64,000 bases of DNA from an uncultured Dehalococcoidia bacterium (GCA_903844845.1 CAIMVG010000023.1:1-64000); one strand, 5' to 3'. Positions 45,402 through 55,110 are shown, counted from the stretch's first letter. The notes: generated by a model not told the origin, from the letters alone. Numbers and translations are program-made.

Positions 45402-45947
45402 ATGAAACCTGAAGATAACAAAAACAACAATTTCGGTAGTCCGGCTGATGTCATGATGTTGCTTGCTCAGGAGGCTGAGGATGTAATCTCGGTGGCAGGG
45501 AAAGCTGCCAGACAGGAAGCGGACGATGAAACCGAAAAAATGCTGCGTCAGTACGAACAAAAAACGAAGCAGATTGTTCTCAAAATCCGGGAAGAAGCTC
45601 GCGCCCGGGCTGAGGATATGGCTTCTCGTTTTCGTGACGCCTTGATATTGAGAGTAGAAGAAGCATCGACCGCCTCCCTTGAAGAGGCGATTAAAAGCAT
45701 TGATATTAAGGCCGAACAGATTGTCAAACACCTTCAGGAGTCTGTCAGAAAAGATACTAGGCAAGCGCTCGCAGAAGGTCTGGTTGCCGGCGATGAAACA
45801 CTTAAATCGAATCGCGCGTTGAATGAACCGGACAAAATTTCACCAAAACCAGGACTGGGGATACACGAACAAACCAGTAAGGTTAGTAATGAAGCCGACA
45901 CTGCTCCCAAGGCGCCTGAAGATTTTGAAAACTGGTTGATGCAGTAA
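45402..45947 (+). CDS. Uncharacterised coiled-coil protein
   Basis: 181 residues. Residues 20-120 are a long charged helix rich in Ala, Glu, Lys and Arg (KMLRQYEQKTKQIVLKIREE), resembling stalk proteins such as ATPase E-subunits or DivIVA; the C-terminal 50 residues are disordered and end FENWLMQ. No firm family. Confidence 0.65.
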   Translation: MKPEDNKNNNFGSPADVMMLLAQEAEDVISVAGKAARQEADDETEKMLRQYEQKTKQIVLKIREEARARAEDMASRFRDALILRVEEASTASLEEAIKSIDIKAEQIVKHLQESVRKDTRQALAEGLVAGDETLKSNRALNEPDKISPKPGLGIHEQTSKVSNEADTAPKAPEDFENWLMQ

Positions 45948-45953
45948 ACCCGG

Positions 45954-46886
45954 TTAAGTCATCCTTTCTACTCTAACCTGCGGGAGGATATTTTGCACAT
46001 CCCTCTGTCGAGCCAGGGTTGTGCCGGGGCTCAGCACCGCCGCCGTTCCCATGGCGACGGCCAGTCTGCAAGCATCTAGGAGCGGCTCATTTTTTGCAAA
46101 GGATATTGCAAGGCCGGCTACTGCCGAATCTCCTGCCCCGACCGTGCTTAAGGTTTTCACCTGAGGTGGGGCCGCTTTCACAATTTCATTGTGGCTCGCA
46201 GCGATAAGTCCGTCCTTGCCTGTTGAGATCACTGCGATTTCGACTCCCATCTCCGTTATCTTCCTGGCAGCTGCTGCGATCTCGTTTTCCGATAACAAAG
46301 ATCTGCCTAAAAGTTCTTCGGCTTCTCTTATATTTGGTTTGACCAGAAATGGGCCGGCTTTAATGCCCTCTTTGAGAAAAATGTCTGATGAGTCCAGGAT
46401 TGTTTTGATTCCTTTTTTGCGTGCTTGTTTTATGATGATCGAATAAATATCGGATGGCAGACCTGGAGGAACCGAACCTCCGCACACGAGGATGTCAGGT
46501 GCAGGGATAAGTTCCCAGACTCTGTTAACTAGTTCGGTTACTTCAATCATGGAAATCTCTGGTCCCGGTGTGTTAATACGTATTTGCTCAGACGAATCAG
46601 TCAGGTTGATGATATAACAGCTGCGGGTTTCATTTGCTATAGGGATAAAGGAGTAAGGGACACCCTCCTGGGCGAGCAGCGTGGTCATTGTTACTCCCTC
46701 ATGGCCGCCGGAGAACCCGAAAGCCATTGTCTCACCGCCCATTTCGTGTACCGCGCGCGAAACGTCGAGGCCCTTCCCCCCGGCATACTGGACAACTGCC
46801 CGGCTGCGGTTTGTTTCATTTATTTCGAGTCTTGTCACTGAAATATATTTGTCCAGGCAGGGGTTTAGAGTGATTGTAGCGATCAC
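45954..46886 (-). CDS. PfkB-type sugar kinase, 1-phosphofructokinase/LacC-like
   Basis: 310 residues. Ribokinase fold: TLNPCLDKYISV at the start, QYAGGKGLDVSRAVHEMGG sugar-binding motif, and VGAGDSAVAGLA with the catalytic Asp. The TLNP start groups it with FruK/LacC kinases that phosphorylate a sugar phosphate to the 1,6-bisphosphate. The start overlaps the stop of the LacD-type aldolase gene by 4 bases. Confidence 0.88.
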   Translation of the reverse strand: MIATITLNPCLDKYISVTRLEINETNRSRAVVQYAGGKGLDVSRAVHEMGGETMAFGFSGGHEGVTMTTLLAQEGVPYSFIPIANETRSCYIINLTDSSEQIRINTPGPEISMIEVTELVNRVWELIPAPDILVCGGSVPPGLPSDIYSIIIKQARKKGIKTILDSSDIFLKEGIKAGPFLVKPNIREAEELLGRSLLSENEIAAAARKITEMGVEIAVISTGKDGLIAASHNEIVKAAPPQVKTLSTVGAGDSAVAGLAISFAKNEPLLDACRLAVAMGTAAVLSPGTTLARQRDVQNILPQVRVERMT

Positions 46887-47890
46887 AACGGTTCTCCATA
46901 GCTCGAATGCCAGTCCTGGGTAATGTCCCCAAGGTCGTGTTCAGAAAAACCCAATTTTTTATACCATGGAGTAGCGAATTTATCTGCCGCTTCGGTTAAA
47001 CGTTTCAATCTATCGGCCGCCACAGTCGTTAAAAATTTGTGCAGGGCAGAGGGATCGGTCATTCCTACTGCTTCCTGCCACACCGCCCGGCCTGCCAGAA
47101 AACCGGAAGCCCCACTGCGGCAGGCGAGTTCGACCTCTTTGAGAAAAGACTCGAAACTTGCTCCGGCACTCAGTATCACCCATGGTTTGGTCGAAGCTGT
47201 ATTTAATTTTTCGCAAAAACGAAGTAACTCCCCGTCGTCCGATACGAAGCCGATGTCGGCGGGAAATTCGGCTTTGAGTACGTCTACTGGCATCGATGTC
47301 ATGTCTTTAGCGGTCTGGATCACCACTTGTGGCTTGGCGCGCGCAAAGCCATCCTTTTCAGCCATTTCTTTTTCAAGCGGATAGCTGACTGGTTCTACAA
47401 GAAAAGGAATATCATGAAGTTGACACTTCGCACTGATTTCTCGGACTAGTCCGAGTTGCCTGTTTGTCACTTCGTTCAGGTCGGGCCTGTAATAAACCAG
47501 CATTTTTGCCGCCGAAGCGCCCATTCCTTTGATCTTGGCGACGTCCCAACCGTTCACTAGGTTGGTTTCCCGGCTGAACCTGGTACCCTTATAACCAGTT
47601 GTTTCAAGACTGACCAACAGCCCGCAGGTCTTGGGTATTAAATTCCGGACGATACACTGTGCGGCTCCGTAAATAGGGTCTAGGAGCACAGCGCTTGCTT
47701 GGGGAGCCAATGCCTCACAAAGCTCAAGTTTGAAATCTGTCATTTTCCTGGAACAGGTATCGGGATTTTCATGATCGCAAAGTTGGCTTTCCAGAGAACC
47801 CCTGTGATCCATAGCACACATCGAGAAGATGCCTTCGGGGCCTGCAATTTGTTGAAGTCCTCGGATTTTTCCGATGCTGAGAGTATTCAT
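46883..47890 (-). CDS. lacD: LacD-type tagatose/fructose 1,6-bisphosphate aldolase
   Basis: 335 residues from the ATG at 47890 (the frame opens at a TTG at 47932). MCAMDHRGSLES near the start, LLDPIYGAA, AAKMLVYYRPD (the Schiff-base Lys), PFLVEPVSYPL and WVILSAGASFESF fit the class I LacD family. It cleaves tagatose or fructose 1,6-bisphosphate. With the adjacent kinase it makes a two-step sugar-phosphate unit; no lactose or PTS genes accompany it, so the role may be glycolytic. Confidence 0.87.
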   Translation of the reverse strand: MNTLSIGKIRGLQQIAGPEGIFSMCAMDHRGSLESQLCDHENPDTCSRKMTDFKLELCEALAPQASAVLLDPIYGAAQCIVRNLIPKTCGLLVSLETTGYKGTRFSRETNLVNGWDVAKIKGMGASAAKMLVYYRPDLNEVTNRQLGLVREISAKCQLHDIPFLVEPVSYPLEKEMAEKDGFARAKPQVVIQTAKDMTSMPVDVLKAEFPADIGFVSDDGELLRFCEKLNTASTKPWVILSAGASFESFLKEVELACRSGASGFLAGRAVWQEAVGMTDPSALHKFLTTVAADRLKRLTEAADKFATPWYKKLGFSEHDLGDITQDWHSSYGEPL

Positions 47891-48027
47891 TGCTGTAAAA
47901 TCTATTATGAGATAATGCCAGGTGTTAATCAACCGAATTCATACGCAGGTATTGTGGATACTCGGTCATTTTTACAGTCTCCATGATTCGTGATACATTG
48001 TGATGTCACATACTGATTGCAACATAT

Positions 48028-48885
48028 ATGTCAATTAAGATTCAAAAAGCATCCAATATAGGTTTCTGCATGGGCGTTCGCCGCGCGATAGATATCATCA
48101 CGTCTGCCGCAGATCAACATGGAGGGGTAGAAACTCTCGGGGCTCTTGTTCATAATCAGCAGGTCCTTAAAAAACTGGCTGATCACGGTGTTCGAATCAT
48201 TGAAAATGTGTTAGATGTAAAGGGCGATACGGTATTTATCAGTGCACACGGGGTTGGTCCTAAAGTGATGGAAGAGATCGAATCTCGGGGGTTGAATGCG
48301 ATTGACACTACTTGCCCGTTTGTGAAGCGCGCGCAGGTAGCCGCACGTCGGCTGGCTGAAGATGGTTTTTATACGATAGTTTTCGGAGATTTTGGGCATC
48401 CGGAAGTCAAGGGAATACTGGGGTGGGCAAATGGAAACGGTATGGCGACACTCGTTTCAGGGGATTTGAAACAGATTGAGCACCTGCCGCACAAGCTCGG
48501 CATACTTTCTCAGACCACCCAGATACCTGAATCCTTTTCAACCTTTGTTAAAGATGTTATCGATATCGGCCTTGTGAAAGATGCGGAAATAAGGGTGATT
48601 GATACCCTGTGCCATGATATCCGCCGCCGGCAGGCTGACACGCTAAATATGGCACAGAAATCGGATCTTGTTCTCGTTATCGGCGGGCGAAACAGCGCCA
48701 ATACCAAACATCTTTATGAGTTGTGTTCTACTGTTGCAGATACGTACCAGATTGAGACTGCGGCCGAGATTAATCCTGGATGGCTTGATAACAAAAATGA
48801 AATCGGGGTGACCGCAGGGGCCTCGACAGACGACGAGACCATCGACGATGTGATGACCAGGTTGCATCATATTACCGGAATATGA
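48028..48885 (+). CDS. ispH: 4-hydroxy-3-methylbut-2-enyl diphosphate reductase
   Basis: 285 residues. Last enzyme of the MEP isoprenoid route. The three cluster cysteines are found in GFCMGVRRA (Cys 14), TTCPFVKRA and TLCHDIRRRQ; HNQQVL and GHPEVKG are also typical. No N- or C-terminal extension. Confidence 0.94.
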   Translation: MSIKIQKASNIGFCMGVRRAIDIITSAADQHGGVETLGALVHNQQVLKKLADHGVRIIENVLDVKGDTVFISAHGVGPKVMEEIESRGLNAIDTTCPFVKRAQVAARRLAEDGFYTIVFGDFGHPEVKGILGWANGNGMATLVSGDLKQIEHLPHKLGILSQTTQIPESFSTFVKDVIDIGLVKDAEIRVIDTLCHDIRRRQADTLNMAQKSDLVLVIGGRNSANTKHLYELCSTVADTYQIETAAEINPGWLDNKNEIGVTAGASTDDETIDDVMTRLHHITGI

Positions 48886-48949
48886 TATACGGAATTTTCG
48901 GTGCCGACATAACGAGGACTAAGTTACACTTTTTCGCTGAAGGAGCATT

Positions 48950-49930
48950 ATGAAAAAACGCGTTTTTTCCGGTGTCCGACCTACTGGGCGCTTGCATATT
49001 GGTAATTATCTGGGTGCGGTCAAAAATTACGTCGCACTTCAGGATGAATACGAATGTGTTTATTGTATTGTAGACCTCCACGCGTTAACTACGCTCGAGG
49101 AAACAAATAGGCTGCAGTCGAACATATATGAGGCGTTGCTCGATCTGTTAGCCGCAGGACTGGATCCCGAAAAAAGTATCATATTCGTTCAGTCTCATGT
49201 GCCGGAGATAAACGAACTGTTTACCCTGCTGGGGATGGTAACGCCGCTAGGGTGGTTACTACGTGTGCCTACTTTTAAAGAGAAAGCCAGGTTGCATCCG
49301 CAAAATATCAATTATGGGCTTGTGGGGTATCCGGTTTTAATGACCTCTGACATAGTGTTATATAAGGGTGAGGTGGTTCCCGTTGGGGAGGACCAGTTGC
49401 CGCATCTTGAACTTGCCCGCGAGATAGTCAGGAGGTTTAACGAACACTTCGGGGAGACCTTTCCTGAACCTCAGGCGAAATTAACGAATTTCCCCATGGT
49501 CATTGGACTCGATGGCAAAGACAAGATGAGTAAGTCGTTGGGTAATCACATCGAGCTGGCCGCGACCGCCGAAGAGACCACTAAAAAGATAATGTCCGCA
49601 GTGACGGACCCTGCACGTAAATTACGCACAGATGCCGGGCATCCCGAGATATGCAATATATTTAAATTGCGAAGTTATTTTGAATCTTCGGTTGCAACTG
49701 CTCTGAACAAGGATTGCCGGGCAGCCGCCATCGGATGTGTGGATTGCAAAAAAGCGCTGGCGGCGGCAATCAATGCCGATCTGGCTCCCTTGCGTGCCCG
49801 GCGTGCCGAACTTGCCGCACGTCCCGAATATGTCATAGATATTATGCAAGATGGCGCGCGGAGGGCGCAAATTATCGCAAAGCAAACACTTGCAGAAGTG
49901 AAACAGAAAATGGGATTGGTTCCGATTTAA
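48950..49930 (+). CDS. trpS: Tryptophanyl-tRNA synthetase
   Basis: 326 residues, class I synthetase. HIGH-like GRLHIGNYLGAV near residue 13 and KMSKS in DKMSKSLGNH near 190. GGAG lies 6 bases before the ATG. The gap to ispH is only 64 bases and too short for a T-box leader. A strong terminator follows. Confidence 0.95.
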   Translation: MKKRVFSGVRPTGRLHIGNYLGAVKNYVALQDEYECVYCIVDLHALTTLEETNRLQSNIYEALLDLLAAGLDPEKSIIFVQSHVPEINELFTLLGMVTPLGWLLRVPTFKEKARLHPQNINYGLVGYPVLMTSDIVLYKGEVVPVGEDQLPHLELAREIVRRFNEHFGETFPEPQAKLTNFPMVIGLDGKDKMSKSLGNHIELAATAEETTKKIMSAVTDPARKLRTDAGHPEICNIFKLRSYFESSVATALNKDCRAAAIGCVDCKKALAAAINADLAPLRARRAELAARPEYVIDIMQDGARRAQIIAKQTLAEVKQKMGLVPI

Positions 49931-49965
49931 TTCAATCCACTTCAGTATTCCGGTTGGTCGAAATA

Positions 49966-49999
49966 AAAGAACGAGCGAGAGTTACTCTGCTCGTTCTTT
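49966..49999 (+). terminator. Terminator of trpS
   Basis: AAAGAACGAGC (49966-49976) pairs with GCTCGTTCTTT (49989-49999); the inner AGAG/CTCT extends the stem. ATTTTT follows. The T run is on the plus strand, and the A run on the left makes it usable by the convergent minus gene too. Confidence 0.85.
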
Positions 50000-50017
50000 A
50001 TTTTTAGGTGATAATTG

Positions 50018-50476
50018 TTATGACCCGATGATTGAAGTGCGTGTCAGGTCTTTTTTAGTATGCATAATCTGCAGGATAGTCCTGTCATAATTAAAGAAAA
50101 AAGAAAACAGTATCGTAATCTCAAAGGCAATGCTCGGAAGATGAGCAACCCAATTGCCCCGTCCCGCTCCGAGCCCCAGAAATAAAAGGACCACCCCAAA
50201 AATCGCTGCTCCGGCAAGTCCCATCTTGGCGAGTTTTTGTTTGTTTAAGACCAATATTCCGAGTACCAGCTCGACTATTGCGAAGAGAATAACATATATA
50301 AATATATGAGACACGACAGAATCCATCCAGAAGTTTTGGAGGAAATTAGGCCAGGCAAACTCCCCTCCTTTGTTGTAAGCGGAGGGGGATGCGACCCCGA
50401 GTATCGCGTTAATTATCGCGCCGGCAATAAAGACGCATCCCCAGAAAAGCCTGATAAAATTAGCGATTTTCCTCAT
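50018..50476 (-). CDS. DoxX-like membrane protein
   Basis: 152 residues with four membrane segments: FIRLFWGCVFIAGAIINAILG, then IFIYVILFAIVELVLGILVL, AGAAIFGVVLLFLGLG, and IAFEITILFSFFF. The layout resembles the DoxX/DUF417 group, but similarity is weak. It overlaps the aminotransferase end by 17 bases. Confidence 0.65.
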   Translation of the reverse strand: MRKIANFIRLFWGCVFIAGAIINAILGVASPSAYNKGGEFAWPNFLQNFWMDSVVSHIFIYVILFAIVELVLGILVLNKQKLAKMGLAGAAIFGVVLLFLGLGAGRGNWVAHLPSIAFEITILFSFFFNYDRTILQIMHTKKDLTRTSIIGS

Positions 50477-51671
50477 TATTCTTCCGAATCTTGGTAACGA
50501 ATCGTTTTATCCGCACCAGCGCTTCTTCAAGTTCAGGCAAAGAAGTTGCATAACAGCATCGTACATAACCTTCGCCGCAGGCTCCGAAAGCAGTCCCGGG
50601 AACTACTGCGACCTTCTCTTCCTGAAGGAGTTTTTCAGCGAATGTCTCTGAATTCATTCCGGTGGAGGTGATATTTGGGAAAGCGTAAAAGGCGCCTTTG
50701 GGTTCGAAGCATGAAAAGCCGATATCGCGAAGGCCTTTTACAATAACCTTTCGCCTTCGGTTGTAATCAGCTACCATTTCGAGTACGTTGTCTTCACCTC
50801 CGCGCAGCGCTTCAAGTGCGGCTACCTGGGCCATCGTGGGGGCGCACATAATGGTGTACTGGTGTATTTTGGTCATGGCGGCGATGATTTCCTTGGGCCC
50901 TGCCGCATAGCCGATTCTCCAGCCGGTCATTGCATATGCCTTTGAAAATCCGCCGAGCAGGATTGTTCTTTTCTGCATGCCGGGAAGTGCTGCGAAACAA
51001 GTATGTTCGACACCATAAACCAGGCGCGAATAGATTTCGTCGGAGATGACAAGCAGATCATTGTTGCATGCCACCTCGGCCACCGAAGCCAATTTTTCCC
51101 GGGGCATCACTGCGCCGGTTGGATTGGCGGGGTATCCGGAGAGGATGGCTTTTGTGCTAGGGGTAAGCGCATTTTCGATATCGGAAGCACTGATTTCGAA
51201 GTTGTTGGCTTCGAAAGTTTGCACCATTATTGGTATCCCTCCCGAAAGAGACACGGCAGCCGGGTAAGCTACATAGCAGGGTGCGGGGATGATGACCTGG
51301 TCTCCAGGGTCTATGGTAGCTCTCATGGCAAGGTCAAGGGCTTCGCTGACTCCAACGGTGATGAGAAGTTCGGTCTCTGGGTCGTATTTCACTCCGTATT
51401 TTTGGTGCAGGTGGTTAGCAAGCTCCCTGCGTAATTCCGGAGTGCCAAGGTTCGAGGTATACATCGTACGGCCTTGTTCGAGTGAATAGATTGCTGCTTC
51501 CCTGATATGCCATGGAGTTGTGTAATCCGGCTCCCCGACTCCAAGGGAAATTACTCCATCCATGGATGCCAGCAGATCGAAAAATTTCCTGATCCCGGAG
51601 GGCGCGATACTATGGGCCCTTTGGGAGACGGGGCTTTTACTCTTTGTTACGGTTTTGCGGCTCGTACTCAT
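50460..51671 (-). CDS. Class I/II PLP-dependent aminotransferase
   Basis: 403 residues. LGVGEPDYTTPWHIREAA, YPANPTGAV, SDEIYSRLVY and the PLP-Lys segment GGFSKAYAMTGWRIGY are present, typical of aspartate/aromatic aminotransferases of the Ib group. The N-terminal 20 residues are a basic extension. It lies 11 bases after an Lrp-type regulator gene, which may control it. Confidence 0.9.
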   Translation of the reverse strand: MSTSRKTVTKSKSPVSQRAHSIAPSGIRKFFDLLASMDGVISLGVGEPDYTTPWHIREAAIYSLEQGRTMYTSNLGTPELRRELANHLHQKYGVKYDPETELLITVGVSEALDLAMRATIDPGDQVIIPAPCYVAYPAAVSLSGGIPIMVQTFEANNFEISASDIENALTPSTKAILSGYPANPTGAVMPREKLASVAEVACNNDLLVISDEIYSRLVYGVEHTCFAALPGMQKRTILLGGFSKAYAMTGWRIGYAAGPKEIIAAMTKIHQYTIMCAPTMAQVAALEALRGGEDNVLEMVADYNRRRKVIVKGLRDIGFSCFEPKGAFYAFPNITSTGMNSETFAEKLLQEEKVAVVPGTAFGACGEGYVRCCYATSLPELEEALVRIKRFVTKIRKNNEENR

Positions 51672-51682
51672 GACTGGTTCCG

Positions 51683-52168
51683 TTAGAGAATCACAGCCTG
51701 ACGTTTGCTGTCTTCTTTGATATCGAAAATTTCGCCGTCTTCTTTATAACGCTTGAGAACAAAATGGCTGGCCGTTCCGGTCACTCCCTCTATTGGTGCG
51801 AGTTTACGGGTGACGAACTCGGCGACTTCCTGCATGGATTTTCCCTCGACCAGCACCGCGAGATCATATGTGCCAGACATCAAATATACAGTGCGGGCTT
51901 CATCGAATCGATAGATGCGCTCGGCTATCGCATCGAATCCAACTTCACGCTGCGGTGTAATTTTTACCTCAATAAGGGCCCAGACGTGTTCGTTGCCTAC
52001 TTTGTCCCAGTTGACTAGTGCTTTGTATTTAACGATCGCGCGCTCGTTTTCGGCCTGCTTGATGGTTTTACCGACTTCGTCAGCCGTCAAACCAGTCATG
52101 GCGGATATCTGGGTGTGCGTCAGTTTGCCGTCTTGTTCAAGAATTTTGAGGACTTCTTTATTAAGCAT
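51683..52168 (-). CDS. Lrp/AsnC-family regulator
   Basis: 161 residues. N-terminal helix-turn-helix (LTHTQISAMTGLTADEVGKTIKQAE) and a C-terminal RAM/ligand-binding domain (YLMSGTYDLAVLVEGKSMQEVAEFV). GAGGTGAC precedes the ATG. It probably senses an amino acid and regulates the aminotransferase gene downstream. Confidence 0.9.
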   Translation of the reverse strand: MLNKEVLKILEQDGKLTHTQISAMTGLTADEVGKTIKQAENERAIVKYKALVNWDKVGNEHVWALIEVKITPQREVGFDAIAERIYRFDEARTVYLMSGTYDLAVLVEGKSMQEVAEFVTRKLAPIEGVTGTASHFVLKRYKEDGEIFDIKEDSKRQAVIL

Positions 52169-52334
52169 TTAAGTCACCTCGCTTGGGGAAATTTGAGCCA
52201 TCATTATAGCAGAAGTTTATGAGTTTTGCCGTAATCCAAACAAGCGCGATATGATTTCGATGCTGATGGTCCCCGGGGGTATAACTAATTCCACTGTCCG
52301 AGGAATGGCTTGGAGATGGGAGAGCCCACTGTTT

Positions 52335-53267
52335 CTAACGTTGGGCTGCGCCGATTAATTCCGCGAATTTAACATTGTTTGCGGCGACGTAACTTTCAAG
52401 GCCTTCTACGATATCTGTCGCGGCTGCAGGGTTTACCAGCGTCGCGGTGCCAACTTCAACGGCTGTGGCACCGGCCAGAATGAATTCGAGCGCATCCTGG
52501 GAGGTCATTATGCCTCCACCGCCGATCACGGGCACATCAACTGCTGAAGATACCTGGTAGACCATGTAGAGTGCGATCGGTTTGATGGCTGGCCCGGAAA
52601 GTCCCCCTGTTTTATTGCCGAGTATCGGCTTGCGCTTTTTGGTGTCGATAGCCATGCCTTTAAGTGTATTTATCAAGGATATGGCGTCTGATCCGGCACC
52701 GGCTACGGCTTTGGCGACGGCGACTATGTCGCACGCGTTCGGGGTGAGTTTGACGATTACGGGCAGGGAAGTGGCGTTTTTGACTGCGCTTGTTACACGG
52801 GCAGCAGAGTCTGGGTTAGCGCCGAACTCCATGCAACCTGAGGCGACGTTGGGGCAGCTTATGTTTATTTCTAGTCCGCTTATACCTGGCACCCCTTCAA
52901 GTGTCCGCGCCAATTCCGCGTATTCCTCGAGGCTTTCGCCAGCGATATTAACGATGACCGGGACCCGCCATCCCGCCCAAATTTTGGACTTAGTGGCTAT
53001 CAGCGCCTCCACCCCCATGTTTTGCAATCCGATGGCGTTCAACATGCCGGAGGGTGTTTCGGCGATTCGTGGCTGTTTGTTGCCCTCGCGTGGAGCTAGG
53101 GTGGTTCCTTTACAGATGATAGCGCCAAGGCGCTGGATGTCACAGACCCCGCTCATCTCGTCGCCGTAGCCGAACGTTCCCGAGGCGGCGATCACGGGGT
53201 TATGGAGCAGAAGGCCACGGGGGTTATGAGGTGCGAGTTGAACGCTTAAGGCGTTTATTGTATCCAA
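52335..53267 (-). CDS. pyrD: Dihydroorotate dehydrogenase, class 1B type
   Basis: 310 residues. NPVIAASGTFGYG, GLQNMGVEAL, EINISCPNVASG (catalytic Cys) and VIGGGGIMTSQDALEF (FMN phosphate site) mark the NAD-linked class 1B enzyme. Its usual partner PyrK is not adjacent. It catalyses the fourth step of pyrimidine synthesis. Confidence 0.93.
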   Translation of the reverse strand: MDTINALSVQLAPHNPRGLLLHNPVIAASGTFGYGDEMSGVCDIQRLGAIICKGTTLAPREGNKQPRIAETPSGMLNAIGLQNMGVEALIATKSKIWAGWRVPVIVNIAGESLEEYAELARTLEGVPGISGLEINISCPNVASGCMEFGANPDSAARVTSAVKNATSLPVIVKLTPNACDIVAVAKAVAGAGSDAISLINTLKGMAIDTKKRKPILGNKTGGLSGPAIKPIALYMVYQVSSAVDVPVIGGGGIMTSQDALEFILAGATAVEVGTATLVNPAAATDIVEGLESYVAANNVKFAELIGAAQR

Positions 53268-53386
53268 AGTGTCATAATTATAATCTCAGGTCACGATAAC
53301 GGCAAACACTGTCTGAATAATTAATTGAAGGAGGGTAAAAATGAGGTTGATAGATTCAAAGGTGCGAAGGCTTTGATTTGTTGGAA

Positions 53387-54283
53387 TTATTTCAATTTAT
53401 CTGTTGCCGATTGCATATCCGGCGGCAACGGGGCGGTGAATTCAACAATGTTCCCATTGGAAGGCAATTTGAAGCTCAAACGTCCGGCGTGCAGGGCCTG
53501 TCTCCCGATTATCTCGGATTTTGAACCGTAAATGGCATCGCCGACTATCGCGTGGCCCATGCAGGCGAAATGCACTCTGATTTGGTGTGTGCGGCCGGTT
53601 TCCGGCCGGGCTTCCACGAGCGTGTATCCAGCATAATATTTCAATACCGTGTATTGTGTCCTGGCTGGTCGCCCTGTTTCACAGACAGCCATCCTCTGGC
53701 GGTGCGCACGGTCACGACCGATAGGTGCGTCGATGATGCCGGTTTTAGGTGTCATTCCGCCTTTTAAAAGGGCGATATAAGCTTTTTTTACCGTTCGCGA
53801 TTTGAACTGGTCGGAAAGGTTTTCAAGGGCGGAACGCGTTTTTGCGATGATTATCAGCCCGGAGGTGTCCTTGTCCAGACGGTGAACTATCCCCGGCCGC
53901 TCGGCATTATCTGCTTCTGGCAGGCTCGGAAGGTGTGATAGGACGGCATTGACCAGCGTGTGAGTTGGATTCCCCGGAGCGGGGTGTGTGGTCATGCCGG
54001 CGGGCTTGTTCACGACTATAAGGTCGGCATCTTCGTAGATGATATCGAGTGCAATATCTTCCGCCTGATGCCTCGCGGGTTCGGGCGGGGCTATGAAAAC
54101 AGAAACGACATCTCTCTCTTTTAGCTTTAGGCTGCTTCTGGCTGGTTTGCCGTTGAGGGTGATGTTTCCGTCTTCGATAAGTTTTTGAATGAAACTGCGG
54201 GAGAGTTCCGGAAGTTTCTGTACTACGAAGAGGTCGAGCCTTGCACCCGAGTTATCTGCGGTCAGTAGAACTGGTTGAATCAC
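53387..54283 (-). CDS. rluD: RluD-type 23S rRNA pseudouridine synthase
   Basis: 298 residues from a GTG at 54283, chosen because GGAG lies 7 bases upstream; the frame extends to 54343. An S4 domain (ARLDLFVVQKLPELSRSFIQKLIEDG) is followed by the catalytic HRLDKDTSGLIIIAK with the Asp, and RPETGRTHQIRVH. The start overlaps lspA by 32 bases, a common pairing. Confidence 0.92.
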   Translation of the reverse strand: MIQPVLLTADNSGARLDLFVVQKLPELSRSFIQKLIEDGNITLNGKPARSSLKLKERDVVSVFIAPPEPARHQAEDIALDIIYEDADLIVVNKPAGMTTHPAPGNPTHTLVNAVLSHLPSLPEADNAERPGIVHRLDKDTSGLIIIAKTRSALENLSDQFKSRTVKKAYIALLKGGMTPKTGIIDAPIGRDRAHRQRMAVCETGRPARTQYTVLKYYAGYTLVEARPETGRTHQIRVHFACMGHAIVGDAIYGSKSEIIGRQALHAGRLSFKLPSNGNIVEFTAPLPPDMQSATDKLK

Positions 54284-54782
54284 CGTTTGTCTCCGTCCCA
54301 TAGGCGCGGATAAGGTTGAATGCCAGCAAAATGCCTCCGACAACCAGCGATGAGTCGGCTATGTTGAAATCTGGCCACCCACCCACCTTGATAAAATCAG
54401 TCACGTGTCCAATAATAGCACGGTCTATCAGATTTCCAAGAGTGCCGCCTAGGACTAGCCCAAGGGCGAAGATGGTAGTTTTCCAGGTAAGGAAAGAAAA
54501 GCGTTTACTTAAAACCAGCGCGATGTAGAGGACGGCTAGCACTCCCAGCGAAGAAATGATGCTGAGAAGGATCCTCGAGTTCTGTAACATCCCGAAGGCT
54601 GCACCGGTATTTTCACCATGTGTGAACCGAAAGAACCCTGTCTGTGGCCAAGAACCATTGAGGGCGATAGCATTGGAAACCCACCATTTGGTAAGCCTGT
54701 CCGTCGTCACCACGACGGCTGCGGTTAATGGGAAAATGATCGAGGTGCGATTTGCTTTATCGGGCATTTTTCTGGGCGTCAT
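54252..54782 (-). CDS. lspA: Lipoprotein signal peptidase II
   Basis: 176 residues, four membrane segments. Catalytic Asp motifs GGTLGNLIDRAIIGHVTDFI and FNIADSSLVVG are present, as is FTHGENTGAAFGML. It cleaves lipoprotein signals; the window encodes several lipoproteins it would serve. Overlaps both neighbours. Confidence 0.93.
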   Translation of the reverse strand: MTPRKMPDKANRTSIIFPLTAAVVVTTDRLTKWWVSNAIALNGSWPQTGFFRFTHGENTGAAFGMLQNSRILLSIISSLGVLAVLYIALVLSKRFSFLTWKTTIFALGLVLGGTLGNLIDRAIIGHVTDFIKVGGWPDFNIADSSLVVGGILLAFNLIRAYGTETNGDSTSSTDRR

Positions 54783-55110
54783 TCATACAGAGTTTGGCCG
54801 TGGGCATAGCTTCAAGCCGGGCTAGTTCTATCTGCCGGCCGCACTTTTCACATTTTCCGAATGTTCCGAGGTCAAATTTTTTAAGGGCCGATTCGATGTC
54901 TACCATCTCCTCCATCACGCGTTGTTCCTGGGCTACCATGTTCTCGAGGTCGGCGGTTTCGCTGGCTTCTTCTTCACGCTTGCCGAATGGGCTACCCTCG
55001 CGCCGCTCTTCCGATGAACGGTTATCGCGTATGTGCTGAAGTTGTTCGGCCATGCGCTTGTGTTCTTTTTCAAGCCGTTGCCGGATTATTTTGTAATTAA
55101 CGTCGATCAT
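54757..55110 (-). CDS. TraR/DksA-family protein with an incomplete zinc finger
   Basis: 117 residues from the ATG at 55110 (GGGAG 6 bases upstream). A helical N-terminal part with charged heptads is followed by GTFGKCEKCGRQIELARLEAMPTAKLCMNDAQK. The first three Cys are in place, but the fourth is Asp (CMND instead of CxxC). Such proteins bind RNA polymerase. It is upstream of and overlaps lspA. Confidence 0.85.
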   Translation of the reverse strand: MIDVNYKIIRQRLEKEHKRMAEQLQHIRDNRSSEERREGSPFGKREEEASETADLENMVAQEQRVMEEMVDIESALKKFDLGTFGKCEKCGRQIELARLEAMPTAKLCMNDAQKNAR

